Positions 33,640 to 41,668 are shown, numbered from the stretch's first letter. The stretch is 64,000 nt of DNA from Tenggerimyces flavus (GCF_016907715.1 NZ_JAFBCM010000001.1:1426001-1490000), one strand, 5' to 3'. Notes: a model not told the origin generated them from the letters alone. A program made the numbers and translations.

Positions 33640-36048
33640 TTAGTCGCCGCCACCGTTCCCGTTGCCGTCCCCGTCGCCGTCGCCGTCGCCATCGCCGCCG
33701 CTGTCCCCGTTCCCGTCGCCGTCCCCGTCGCCGTTCCCATCCCCGTCGCCATCGCCGTTGCCGTCGCCGCGGGACAGCCGGATCTCGACGGTGCTCCCCG
33801 TCCCGTACTCCGACCCGCCACTCGGCGACTGCGCCGCGACCGTGCCTTCCTCCCGCGAGGAGGACACCGGCTCGCCGACGGTCACCTCGAAGCCGGCCTC
33901 GCGCAGCATCCGCGTCGCCGTACGTTCGCTGTATCCCAACACCCACGGCACATCGGACTGCTCGCCCTCGACGACGACGTCCTCGGGGTCCTCGAAGTCC
34001 GGGCTCGACTTGCCGTCGAGGGCTCCCTCCATCGCGCCGAGCCAGATCGGTCCGGACAGCTTGCCGCCCCACACCTCCGCGTCGGCCAGCCGCTTCCCGC
34101 CGACCCGCTGGCCACGCAGGCCGCGCAGCGGCGAGTGCGCGTCCTGCACGACCGCGTACGTCGCGAGGTCGGTTGTGTAGCCGGCGAACGAGACCGCCTT
34201 GCGGTCGTTGTTCGTACCCGTCTTGCCCGCGACCTGACGCCCCTCCATCGCCATGTCCTTGCCGGACCGGCTGGGGTCGTTGCCGTCGACGACCTGACGC
34301 AAGGTGTAGTTGACAGCGTCGGCGACGTGCTCCTCGAGCACCCGCTTGCAGCCCGCGGCCTTGACCGGAACGGCCTTGCCCTTGCGGTCGAGCACCGACG
34401 TCACCGCGATCGCGCGGCAGTGCACACCACGGGCGGCGAACGTGGCGTACGCCTCGGCCATCGACAGCGGCGTCACCTCGTTCACGCCGAGGACGAACGA
34501 GCCGACCTGCTCCAGCGGCTTGCCGTCGCCCCGCTTGATGCCCGCCTCGGTCGCGATGCGCCACGGGTCGCACAGCCCGGTCTCGCGCTCGAGGTTGACG
34601 AACGCGGTGTTGACCGAACGCGTCGTCGCGCGGATCAGGTCGATGCTGCTGGCACCGGGGTTGGACGAGTTCCCGATCCGCCACGGGTCGTCGTCGCGCC
34701 ATGGACGGCTGCCATCGCACCTCGAGATCGGCTCGCGCGCGGGCAGCACCATCGAGTTCGGCGACGACACCTGGTGGCTGAGCGGGATGCCCTGCTTGAT
34801 CGCGGCCGCGAGCACGAACGGCTTGAACGTCGAACCCGGCTGCACACCGATGCCGCCGCCGTCGTTCTGGCCGACGTTGTAGTTGACGAACGTGTTGCCG
34901 TCGCCCCTGCCGTACCCCTTCGACTGGGCCATCGCCTTGATGTGCCCGGTCCCCGGCTCCACCATCGAGACCGCGGAGAAGACCGGGTCGGTCGGGCGGA
35001 TCTTCTTGCGGATCGACTTCTGCGCCGCGTCCTGCGCCTTCGGGTCGAGCGTGGTGCGGATCTCGAGGCGGCCTTCGTAGAGGTACCGCCGGCGGAGCTC
35101 CCGCGTCGCGCCGAGCGCCGGGTCGTCCAGCAGCGTCTCGACGGCGTACTCGCAGAAGAACGGGTACTTGGAGCTGAAGCAGCCGGTCTTCGTCTCGCTG
35201 ATGTCGAGGCCGAGGCCCTGCTTGCTCAGGCGCTCGTAGTCGGCCACGGTGATCGACTTCTGGTCGACCATGCGGGACAGCACGAAGTTGCGGCGGGCGA
35301 CGACCTCCAGCGGGTCCTTCTCGACGCTGAAGCCGTTCGGGTTGCGGACCATGCCGGCGAGCATCGCGGCCTGCGGAACGGTGAGCTTGTCGGCCGTCGT
35401 GTTGAAGAAGTGCTTCGCCGCGGCCTCGACGCCGTAGATGTTCGCGCCGAAGAAGACGATGTTGAGGTACTTCTCGAGGATCTGGTCCTTGGAGTATTTC
35501 TCCTCCAGGCCGACCGCGAAGCGGAGCTCCTGCAGCTTGCGTTCGTACGTCTCGTCGATCGCCGCCTTCTGCTCGGCGGGGGTGCTGGCGGACTCGAAGA
35601 GCACGAGTTTGACGTACTGCTGCGTGATCGACGAGCCACCCTGCTGCATGCCGCTGCCCTGCTGGTTGCGGATCAGGGCGCGCATGGTGCCGCGCAGGTC
35701 GAGCGGGCCGTGCTCGTAGAACCGGGCGTCCTCGACCGCGACGATCGCCTGCTGCATCGGCTTGGAGATCTTGTCGAGGCTGACGTTGATGCGGTTCTCG
35801 TCGTAGAACGTGGCGAGCACGTTGCCCTTGCTGTCGTACATCGTGCTGCGCTCGGGCAGCGGCGGCTCCTTGAGCGTGCTCGGGAGCTTCTCGAAGTTGT
35901 CGATCGCCGCCTGGGTGGACATGCCGGTCATCCCGGCGAGCGGGATGACGAGGCCCGCGACGAGAACGCCGGCGACGCCGCTGACCACGAGGAACATGAA
36001 CAGCTGAGTCACAACGCCGCGTTCGTCCCGCCTTCGTACTCTGCCCAT
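33640..36048 (-). CDS. Class A penicillin-binding protein with PASTA domain
   Basis: An 802-residue bifunctional peptidoglycan synthase. After one membrane helix (~residues 15-40) the GT51 glycosyltransferase has the catalytic Glu in VAVEDARFYEHGPLDLRGT and QGGSSITQQYVKL. The transpeptidase has PGSTFKPFVLA (Ser, near 404), SVNTAF and GKTGTNN (near 607). A single PASTA domain follows (~696-756, VPWVLGYSERTATRMLREAG), then a ~40-residue tail of alternating Gly, Asp and Asn. ATG 36048 is chosen just before the basic segment GRVRRRDERG; there is no strong ribosome site. It is the PonA type. The Gly/Asp tail is unusual and resembles low-complexity calcium-binding runs. Confidence 0.95.
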   Translation of the reverse strand: MGRVRRRDERGVVTQLFMFLVVSGVAGVLVAGLVIPLAGMTGMSTQAAIDNFEKLPSTLKEPPLPERSTMYDSKGNVLATFYDENRINVSLDKISKPMQQAIVAVEDARFYEHGPLDLRGTMRALIRNQQGSGMQQGGSSITQQYVKLVLFESASTPAEQKAAIDETYERKLQELRFAVGLEEKYSKDQILEKYLNIVFFGANIYGVEAAAKHFFNTTADKLTVPQAAMLAGMVRNPNGFSVEKDPLEVVARRNFVLSRMVDQKSITVADYERLSKQGLGLDISETKTGCFSSKYPFFCEYAVETLLDDPALGATRELRRRYLYEGRLEIRTTLDPKAQDAAQKSIRKKIRPTDPVFSAVSMVEPGTGHIKAMAQSKGYGRGDGNTFVNYNVGQNDGGGIGVQPGSTFKPFVLAAAIKQGIPLSHQVSSPNSMVLPAREPISRCDGSRPWRDDDPWRIGNSSNPGASSIDLIRATTRSVNTAFVNLERETGLCDPWRIATEAGIKRGDGKPLEQVGSFVLGVNEVTPLSMAEAYATFAARGVHCRAIAVTSVLDRKGKAVPVKAAGCKRVLEEHVADAVNYTLRQVVDGNDPSRSGKDMAMEGRQVAGKTGTNNDRKAVSFAGYTTDLATYAVVQDAHSPLRGLRGQRVGGKRLADAEVWGGKLSGPIWLGAMEGALDGKSSPDFEDPEDVVVEGEQSDVPWVLGYSERTATRMLREAGFEVTVGEPVSSSREEGTVAAQSPSGGSEYGTGSTVEIRLSRGDGNGDGDGDGNGDGDGDGNGDSGGDGDGDGDGDGNGNGGGD

Positions 36049-36100
36049 GTGGTCCAACCCTAGGTGGTTCGTGTGCTTACCGCAGCGGCGGAATGCAGGT

Positions 36101-36131
36101 GCGGATTCCTGGGAGTTCACTGAGAATCCGC
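36101..36131. promoter_or_regulatory. Inverted repeat between PBP and GNAT genes
   Basis: GCGGATTC and GAATCCGC form an 8-bp dyad with a 15-nt spacer in the 86-bp gap between the divergent starts at 36048 (minus) and 36135 (plus). It may be an operator. Confidence 0.35.
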
Positions 36132-36134
36132 TGT

Positions 36135-36548
36135 GTGGGAACGATTCGCGAAGCTGTCGCCTCGGACCGAGCTGAGCTGGTCCGGGTGTTGTCCGAGCTG
36201 CATCCGGGCGGTGCGGACGAGACGACGTTGCCTACCGTACGGCAGGAGGCCCGGACGTTCGTCGCCGAGGACGGCTCCCGCCTGGTCGGCGTCGTGGTGG
36301 CGACGCTGGTCGACTACGGGTCGAGCTCCTACGGGATGGTGGAGGAGCTGGTCGTGGCTTCCTCGGCTCGGGGCTCCGGGGTCGGGACCTCGCTGGTGGA
36401 GCAGTGCTTGTCCTGGCTCGCTGCGGCTGGCGTGGAGGTGGTCTTCGTGTCGGCGGTCGACGCGGCCGCATCGCGGTTCTACGGCGCTCGGGGCTTCACG
36501 CCGTGTACGGGGCCGTGGCTCTACTGGGCGCCCGCTACTCCCCGGTGA
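36135..36548 (+). CDS. GNAT-family N-acetyltransferase
   Basis: A 137-residue acetyltransferase. The acetyl-CoA site is VEELVVASSARGSGVGTSLV (motif A, with the RGSGVG pyrophosphate loop), followed by SAVDAAASRFYGARGF, the usual C-terminal strand-helix. The fold start is TIREAVASDRAEL, so GTG 36135 is preferred over ATG 36093, which would add 14 residues across the inverted repeat. The substrate is unknown. It is divergent from the PBP gene. Confidence 0.88.
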   Translation: MGTIREAVASDRAELVRVLSELHPGGADETTLPTVRQEARTFVAEDGSRLVGVVVATLVDYGSSSYGMVEELVVASSARGSGVGTSLVEQCLSWLAAAGVEVVFVSAVDAAASRFYGARGFTPCTGPWLYWAPATPR

Positions 36549-36590
36549 CGCCGTCGACCGGCATGTGCATGACGATCCACGCGCCGGATT

Positions 36591-36809
36591 CTAGGCGCGC
36601 CTGCCGACCAGATCGTGCGAGCCGTAGAGGGTGGCGAGGGCGCTGAAGTCGCGGGCCACGGTGGCGTAGACCCAGCGATAGACGCCGACCTTGGTGACGC
36701 GCTCGAGATGGGCGGTGGCGTCCCGCTCGCCGAGCAGGGACGTGCCGCCGTTCCGCGTGTTCAGCGTCAGCACCGGGTGCCCGCCTAGCTCCCACGCGAC
36801 TTCACCCAC
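36591..36809 (-). CDS. Hypothetical small protein
   Basis: A 72-codon frame starting at GTG 36809, with codon use like its neighbours (third positions almost always G or C). The product (for example KVGVYRWVYATVARDFSALA) has no recognised domain, signal or membrane helix. Its start lies inside the left arm of the stem-loop at 36797, which weakens the case. It may be a gene or a remnant. Confidence 0.3.
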   Translation of the reverse strand: MGEVAWELGGHPVLTLNTRNGGTSLLGERDATAHLERVTKVGVYRWVYATVARDFSALATLYGSHDLVGRRA

Positions 36810-36870
36810 CGGGCCGGGGTCCCGCGAGCTGTTGCCACGTTGGAGAACCCCGTTTCGGTGGGTGAAGTCG
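36797..36870. terminator. Nested stem-loop downstream of the MerR-VOC gene
   Basis: CGACTTCACCCACCG (36797-36811) pairs perfectly over 15 bp with 36856-36870; inside it, CGGGGT (36815-36820) pairs with ACCCCG (36847-36852). It begins 58 bp beyond the MerR-VOC stop. Termination is the simple reading. The nested form and 26-nt loop also fit a structured regulatory element. Confidence 0.5.
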
Positions 36871-36927
36871 GACCTTGCTGTGGACAGCCGCCACCCCGCG
36901 GGGCGCAGTGAGGTGGGTGGCGGGCGC

Positions 36928-37962
36928 CTAGCCCTGGGCGAGGCCGATGGTGTTGCCGCTCGGGTCCTTGACGGAGGAGTGGCGCGGCATGCCCTGGGCC
37001 TCGCGTGGGGCTACGACCTCGGTGGCGCCTTCGGCAAGAGCGCGGGCGTGGATCGCGTCGACGTCCTCGACGAGGAGGGAGAAGCCGGACGGGCCGGGGC
37101 GGTCGAACCTGTCCTCGTCCCCGAGCACCTGGACGGTGAAGTCCGCGCTGCTGATCTCGCCGAAGGCCCTGGTGTAGAAGGCCTTGGCCTCAGCTTCGTC
37201 GGAAACGGCGAGCTTGATCGCGGCCGGCCGCGGTGCGGACTTGCCCTCGGCGAGGTCGATCCAGTTGCCGCTCGGGTCCCGTACGGCGGAGCGGCCGTCG
37301 TTCGGCGGAACGGTCTCCGCGGCACCCTCGGCGACGGCCTTCGCGTGGTACGCCTCGACGTCGTCGACCTCGAGCCCGATCGTCCATGGCCCCGGTGGCC
37401 GGCCGCAGCGGTCGGGGCCGAGCAGCAGGAACAGAAAGAAATCGTCGCTGCCGTACTCGCCGAACGAGAAACCGAAGTGGTCCCGCTGCTCGGTCCGGCG
37501 GATGACCTTGTACGGGAAGTCGAACGCCCTTTGGTAGAAGGCGATCGAGGCGTCGAGGTCATCGACACCGATGCTGATCTGAACGGGTCGGCAGCCGGAT
37601 TGCACTGTGGGCATGGGGATTCCGTCCTCCAGGAACTGGTCGAGTTGGGCGATCCGCGCGTCGACGTGCCGGCGCTGCCGTTCGAGCTTGGCGCGATGCG
37701 TAGCCAGCGTCCGCCGGATGCCGTCGTCCGTACCGGCTTCGAGAATGCGCCGGACGTCCTCGATCGGCAGGTCGACGCCCCGGAGCGCCTGGATCAGGCG
37801 CGCGTCGCGGATCTGCGCCCTTCGATAGCGGCGGTAGCCGGAGACGGGATCCACCTCCGCGGGCGCGAGCAGCCCGACTTCGTCGTAGTGCCGGAGCGTG
37901 TGCACCGACACCAGCGCGAGGCGGGCGAAGCGCCCGATGCTGAGGAGTTCGTCGCCGGACAT
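36928..37962 (-). CDS. MerR-family regulator fused to two VOC domains
   Basis: A 344-residue fusion. Residues ~1-75 are the MerR winged helix (SIGRFARLALVSVHTLRHYD, then YRRYRRAQIRDARLI), then a dimerisation helix to ~118 (AKLERQRRHVDARIAQL). Two glyoxalase/VOC-type domains follow: ISIGVDDLDASIAFYQRAFD with SAVRDPSGNWIDLAEG, and IKLAVSDEAEAKAFYTRAFG with VKDPSGNTIGLAQG. VOC domains can bind small ligands or drugs, so the protein probably senses a compound and acts on a MerR-type promoter. No typical MerR operator was found at its own start. Confidence 0.88.
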   Translation of the reverse strand: MSGDELLSIGRFARLALVSVHTLRHYDEVGLLAPAEVDPVSGYRRYRRAQIRDARLIQALRGVDLPIEDVRRILEAGTDDGIRRTLATHRAKLERQRRHVDARIAQLDQFLEDGIPMPTVQSGCRPVQISIGVDDLDASIAFYQRAFDFPYKVIRRTEQRDHFGFSFGEYGSDDFFLFLLLGPDRCGRPPGPWTIGLEVDDVEAYHAKAVAEGAAETVPPNDGRSAVRDPSGNWIDLAEGKSAPRPAAIKLAVSDEAEAKAFYTRAFGEISSADFTVQVLGDEDRFDRPGPSGFSLLVEDVDAIHARALAEGATEVVAPREAQGMPRHSSVKDPSGNTIGLAQG

Positions 37963-37999
37963 GCCACCAGCCTGGAGTCTCGGGTAGCCCGAGAGTCAA

Positions 38000-38662
38000 C
38001 TAGATCACGCCGTCGTCCGGTTTCGCCGAGCAGAGGCAGATCATGTTCCCGTCCGGGTCGGCCACCGTCGTGCCCTTGACCAACGTCCCGCCGGCGGCCA
38101 GCGCCGCGTCGATGCGGGGCTGGACCTGGTCGGGGTTGAGCCAGAGGTCGAGATGCCAGCGCTGCCGGGGCTCCTCGCTCCCCGACTTCTGGAACCAGAT
38201 CATCGGCAGCACCTGACCCGTGTCGCCCACGTCGGCCCAGCCGTCGCCGCTCGTGATCTCCCGGCCCAGCACAGCCGCCCAGAACGGCGCGGTCTTCGCG
38301 GTGTCCGGAACGTCCAGCGCCAGCTCGAGCCGCGAGAGCCCCTCGCAGGAGAGCTCGACCCCCGCAGCCGCGGCGAGCGAGGTGATCCGCCGGGCGAGCG
38401 TGACGTCCCGTTCGGTCACGCCGTGTGCCTCGTAGCCGCTGGTCAGCCGTACGTCGACCCGGCTCCCGCGCACGTCGAAGTCAGCCTGATGACCCACCTC
38501 CTCCGCCGCTGCCCCGAGAGCCGCCACGAGCTGGAGGCTCGCGGAGTAGCTCCCGGTCTGGATCCGCGTCTCCAGCCGGAACAGCCCGTAGTCCTGGATG
38601 AACGCCCACCCCGTGAGGCCGGCTTCAGCGATGTCGCGCCCGGTCAGCGCCTTCGTCGTCAT
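38000..38662 (-). CDS. PCD-like plus VOC-domain protein
   Basis: A 220-residue two-part protein. The N-terminal ~95 residues resemble pterin-4a-carbinolamine dehydratase: VGHQADFDVRGSRVDVRLTS and HGVTERDVTLARRI mirror the family's HHPD..V.V.L.TH..GLT..D..LA pattern, but with HQAD instead of HHPD, so catalysis is uncertain. The C-terminal half is VOC (LSRLELALDVPDTAKTAPFW and TTVADPDGNMICLCSA). ATG 38662 follows GGGAGGG. It is divergent from the TetR gene at 38752, with an operator-like dyad in between, and is probably regulated by it. Confidence 0.8.
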   Translation of the reverse strand: MTTKALTGRDIAEAGLTGWAFIQDYGLFRLETRIQTGSYSASLQLVAALGAAAEEVGHQADFDVRGSRVDVRLTSGYEAHGVTERDVTLARRITSLAAAAGVELSCEGLSRLELALDVPDTAKTAPFWAAVLGREITSGDGWADVGDTGQVLPMIWFQKSGSEEPRQRWHLDLWLNPDQVQPRIDAALAAGGTLVKGTTVADPDGNMICLCSAKPDDGVI

Positions 38663-38719
38663 CCCCCGACCCTCCCAGACCTTCGCGACACCTGGCGTCA
38701 TATTGGAACCGCTATCATT

Positions 38720-38738
38720 CAGATGATGACAACATCTG
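38720..38738. promoter_or_regulatory. Operator-like dyad between PCD-VOC and TetR genes
   Basis: CAGATG-ATGACAA-CATCTG is a 19-bp inverted repeat with 6-bp arms, placed in the 89-bp gap between divergent starts at 38662 and 38752. It is a reasonable site for the adjacent TetR protein. Confidence 0.4.
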
Positions 38739-38751
38739 GAAGGTGCGAGGC

Positions 38752-39768
38752 GTGGCTCGCCTGACCCGGGCGCAGCAGCAGGACCGGACGCGGGCGGCGG
38801 TGTTGGCGGCGGCGCGGGCGGAGTTCGCCGCCCGCGGGTACGCCGATGCCAAGGTGGACCAGATCGCCGAGCGGGCCGAGCTGACCCGGGGCGCGGTCTA
38901 CTCGAACTTCCCGAGCAAGCGCGCCCTCTATCTCGCAGTGCTCGTCGACTCGCTCGACGACGCATCCGCCGCGGCCCAGCCGCTGGGCAGCGTGGCGGAG
39001 GCGCTCGGTGCGTTCGCCCGGGTCTGGTTCGAACGGTTGCCGCTGACCGGACACTCGCCCGCCGACGGGCGGCTACGGCTGCGTTCGCTCGCCGGCGTGG
39101 TCGACGACGAACGCGGCCGGGTGGTGCTCGGCCAGGTCGCCAGACTGGAGGCGCTGCTACTCGGCCGGGCGCTGGAGTCCCTCGACGCGCAGCCGATGCG
39201 GCGGGTGCGGCTCGCCGAGCTCGTGCTCACGTTGCTGAACGGGGTCGGCCAGCTCGCCGAGACCGCGCCGGGCTTCGGCGACCCGTTCGACGTGGCGCGC
39301 GCGTGCGAGCACCTCGCCGATCTCGACCTCGGCGATACCTGGGACCCGCCACACCTGGCGTTCGTCCGCTCGGCCGAGCTTGTCGACGAACCCTCGGAAG
39401 GCGACGACGGGCTCATGGTCGTGCTGGGCACGAGCCGGCTCGGAGCGGCCGAGGAGGCAATCCGCGCAGCCGGATCCGGCGAACTGGTCACGGTCGTCCT
39501 CGCGACGAACGACCGTGCCGAGCTGGGACGGTTGGTCGCTCTGCGGATCGGCGACCTGCTGGTCTGTCTGCGTCGCGTCTTCGGGCCCGACCCGGTGCCG
39601 CGGCTCCGCCTCGTTCTCGACAGCGAGGAGACGGGTGACGACAGCGAGGTCGCCGTCCGCGTCGCCCGCGGCCGGGTCGTCGCCCGAGCGCAGGGTCCCG
39701 GTGCAGGGCACGCTGTCGGCGTCGCTCAGGTACGCGGAATCCCCAACGTGGAGAGCAGATCCTCGTGA
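38752..39768 (+). CDS. TetR-family regulator with long extra C-terminal domain
   Basis: A 338-residue protein, well above the usual ~200. Residues ~1-190 are an ordinary TetR: VLAAARAEFAARGYADAKVD and ERAELTRGAVYSNFPSKRAL form the helix-turn-helix. From ~200 to the end is an extra domain with alternating strands and helices (LMVVLGTSRLGAAEEAIRAA, VTVVLATNDRAELGRLVALR) that I cannot assign. GTG 38752 has GGAAGG upstream; GTG 38743 is the alternative. It overlaps the convergent gene 39726-40316 by 43 bp and faces the PCD-VOC gene. Confidence 0.85.
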   Translation: MARLTRAQQQDRTRAAVLAAARAEFAARGYADAKVDQIAERAELTRGAVYSNFPSKRALYLAVLVDSLDDASAAAQPLGSVAEALGAFARVWFERLPLTGHSPADGRLRLRSLAGVVDDERGRVVLGQVARLEALLLGRALESLDAQPMRRVRLAELVLTLLNGVGQLAETAPGFGDPFDVARACEHLADLDLGDTWDPPHLAFVRSAELVDEPSEGDDGLMVVLGTSRLGAAEEAIRAAGSGELVTVVLATNDRAELGRLVALRIGDLLVCLRRVFGPDPVPRLRLVLDSEETGDDSEVAVRVARGRVVARAQGPGAGHAVGVAQVRGIPNVESRSS

Positions 39769-40316
39769 AGCTGGAACCAGATCGCATGGTACGAGGACGT
39801 GCTGTCGGCGAGGAACTCCAGCTCGCCCGCCTTCGCCCGCGCGAGTGCGCTGTCGAACCGCGCTCGGTAACGCGCGAAGCGCTCCAGCGCTGCCGCCAAC
39901 GCCGCGCAGATCGGGTCGACCCGCTGGTCCAGATCCAGGAACGCGCCCAACACGCGGCCGTCGTACGCCGAGTCGTCGTGGTCGCTCAGCTGCCAGGCCG
40001 CACACAGGTCGAGCAGCTCCGGGTTGAGCACGAGGAAGTCGTCGAGTGCCTTCGCCGTCGCGGTTCGAGCGCCCGCGGCGTCGAGCTCGGCGGAAGTGCG
40101 TTCCAGATCGACCGCCTTGCCGGTGTCCGTGATACCCCAGCCGCCGAAGTCACCCGGCAGGTGCGTGACCTGCCCGGCGACGGCGAGGTCGATCAGCTCC
40201 GACTCGACGTCGTCCGCGGGGAGGCCGGTCGCTTCGGAAAGCCTTGCCAGGCTGACGAATCCGACGCAGCGAAGCGTGTGGAGCACCAGGAGGTCGGTGC
40301 TGGTCGAGTACGGCAC
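39726..40316 (-). CDS. Winged-helix regulator-like protein paired with PPDK-like gene
   Basis: A 196-residue cytoplasmic protein. The first ~70 residues look like a winged helix (LLVLHTLRCVGFVSLARLSE, then GLPADDVESELIDLAVAGQV). The rest is helical and acidic, with DLCAAWQLSDHDDSAYDG. Its start codon is only 17 bp from the start of the divergent PPDK-like gene, and a shared -10 lies between, so the two are very probably one functional unit. DNA binding is inferred from the first domain. Confidence 0.6.
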   Translation of the reverse strand: MPYSTSTDLLVLHTLRCVGFVSLARLSEATGLPADDVESELIDLAVAGQVTHLPGDFGGWGITDTGKAVDLERTSAELDAAGARTATAKALDDFLVLNPELLDLCAAWQLSDHDDSAYDGRVLGAFLDLDQRVDPICAALAAALERFARYRARFDSALARAKAGELEFLADSTSSYHAIWFQLHEDLLSTLGIPRT

Positions 40317-40321
40317 GTGCC

Positions 40322-40328
40322 CAGGCTA
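40322..40328. promoter_or_regulatory. Shared bidirectional -10 between leaderless genes
   Basis: Within CAGGCTA the minus strand reads TAGCCT at -12 to -7 from GTG 40316, and the plus strand reads CAGGCT at -12 to -7 from ATG 40334. The two starts are so close that neither gene has room for a leader, and no Shine-Dalgarno is present. The plus-strand hexamer lacks the first T, so it is the weaker of the two. Confidence 0.45.
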
Positions 40329-40333
40329 CTCGA

Positions 40334-41587
40334 ATGAGCTGGATCCGCCAGCTGTCTCCGGAACTCGACGAGGACGCGAATGCCCTTGGCAGTAAGGCGT
40401 TCGGGCTCGTCGTCCTGCTGCGCCTCGGGCTGCCCGTGCCGCCGGCGTTCGTCATCGGCACGGCTGCTTGTCGCGCGTTCCTCCGGGACGGCCGGCCGCC
40501 CGACGGTCTCGTCGACGAGGTCGCGTCGGCAATCACCGCTCTTCCCGGAGCGGTGTCCGTGCGATCCGGGGCGGCGGTGTCGATGCCCGGCATGATGAGC
40601 ACGATCCTCAACGTGTCAACGGATATCGAGCCGATCATGCGGGCGATCGAGACGGTGTTCTCGTCCTGGAACACGCCCCGCGCGCAGACGTACCGCACGC
40701 TGCACGGCATCCCGCACGACAGCGGAACGGCGGTCGTCGTGCAGGCGATGGTGTACGGCGACCGCGACGAGCACAGCGGCAGCGGCGTCGCGTTCAGCCG
40801 GAATCCCAACACAGGTGAGCGAATCCCTTACGGAGACGTGCTGTTCGGCCGGCAGGGCGAGGCCGTGGTCTCTGGCCGTTCGACCACTGCTCCGCTGAGT
40901 GACCTCCAAGACGGGGAGCCCGCGGTCTGGCAAGCCCTGCTTGACGCCCTCGGACGGATCGAGGCGCACTACCGGGACGCGTGCTCGGTGGAGTTCACGT
41001 TCGAGTCGGGCCGGCTGTGGCTGCTGCAGGTACGGTCCGGCGGCCTGGTCGGCCGAGCGGCCGTACGTGTCGCGGTCGAGCTCGTCGACGAGGGTGTGAT
41101 CGACCGGGGCGAGGCAGTCGCGCGGGTCTCGCCGAAGCAGCTGGCGCACGTCCGTACGCCGCGCCTCGACCTAGACAAGGCGGACGTCCTCGCCCGCGGG
41201 ATCGGCGCCAGCCCGGGCGTCGCGATCGGGAAGGTCGCGACGACCGCGGATGCCGCGGTGCGGATGGCCGCGGACGGTCCGGTGATCCTGGTCCGGCCGG
41301 AGACCTCGCCATTGGATCTGCACGGACTCGCCGCCGCGGCCGGTGTCGTGACCGCGAAGGGCGGACCGACCAGCCACGCCGCGGTGGTCGCGCGGTCGAT
41401 GGGCAAGCCCGCCGTCGTCGGCGCCACCGGCCTCGCGCTCGAGGACGGCACGCTGGTCAGCATCGACGGAACGGGCGGCGAGGTCGTCCGCGGCCACGCA
41501 GCCGTCCTGACCGATGAAGAGGACCCGCACGTGGGCCGCCTGCTCGCGTGGGCCGAGGACGCTCGTTCTCGATTGCGCAAAGGATGA
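40334..41587 (+). CDS. PPDK-like protein lacking the PEP domain
   Basis: A 417-residue protein with the first two parts of pyruvate phosphate dikinase/PEP synthase. The ATP-grasp-like domain has ALGSKAFGLVVLLRLGLPVP, AVSVRSGAAVSMPGMMSTI, SGSGVAFSRNPNTGE and EFTFESGRLWLLQVRSG. The swivelling phosphohistidine domain has GGPTSHAAVVARSMGKPAVVG with the catalytic His. Full PPDK is about 870 residues; the C-terminal PEP/pyruvate barrel is absent, and the protein ends at a normal stop. It could phosphorylate another acceptor, as related rifampin phosphotransferases do. It is head-to-head with a winged-helix protein. Confidence 0.85.
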   Translation: MSWIRQLSPELDEDANALGSKAFGLVVLLRLGLPVPPAFVIGTAACRAFLRDGRPPDGLVDEVASAITALPGAVSVRSGAAVSMPGMMSTILNVSTDIEPIMRAIETVFSSWNTPRAQTYRTLHGIPHDSGTAVVVQAMVYGDRDEHSGSGVAFSRNPNTGERIPYGDVLFGRQGEAVVSGRSTTAPLSDLQDGEPAVWQALLDALGRIEAHYRDACSVEFTFESGRLWLLQVRSGGLVGRAAVRVAVELVDEGVIDRGEAVARVSPKQLAHVRTPRLDLDKADVLARGIGASPGVAIGKVATTADAAVRMAADGPVILVRPETSPLDLHGLAAAAGVVTAKGGPTSHAAVVARSMGKPAVVGATGLALEDGTLVSIDGTGGEVVRGHAAVLTDEEDPHVGRLLAWAEDARSRLRKG

Positions 41588-41668
41588 CGACGCCGCGCGT
41601 CTCGTAGCGCGAAGCCCGCCCGGTTCGTGGTGAGATGGGAGGCTCGGGCGAAGCAGCGAAAGGGGACG

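Noticed and set aside
33662-33780. Repetitive GNCGACGG-type DNA at the end of the PBP gene, considered as a satellite repeat
   Set aside because: It is coding sequence for the Gly/Asp/Asn tail, in frame with the PBP, so it is explained by protein composition.
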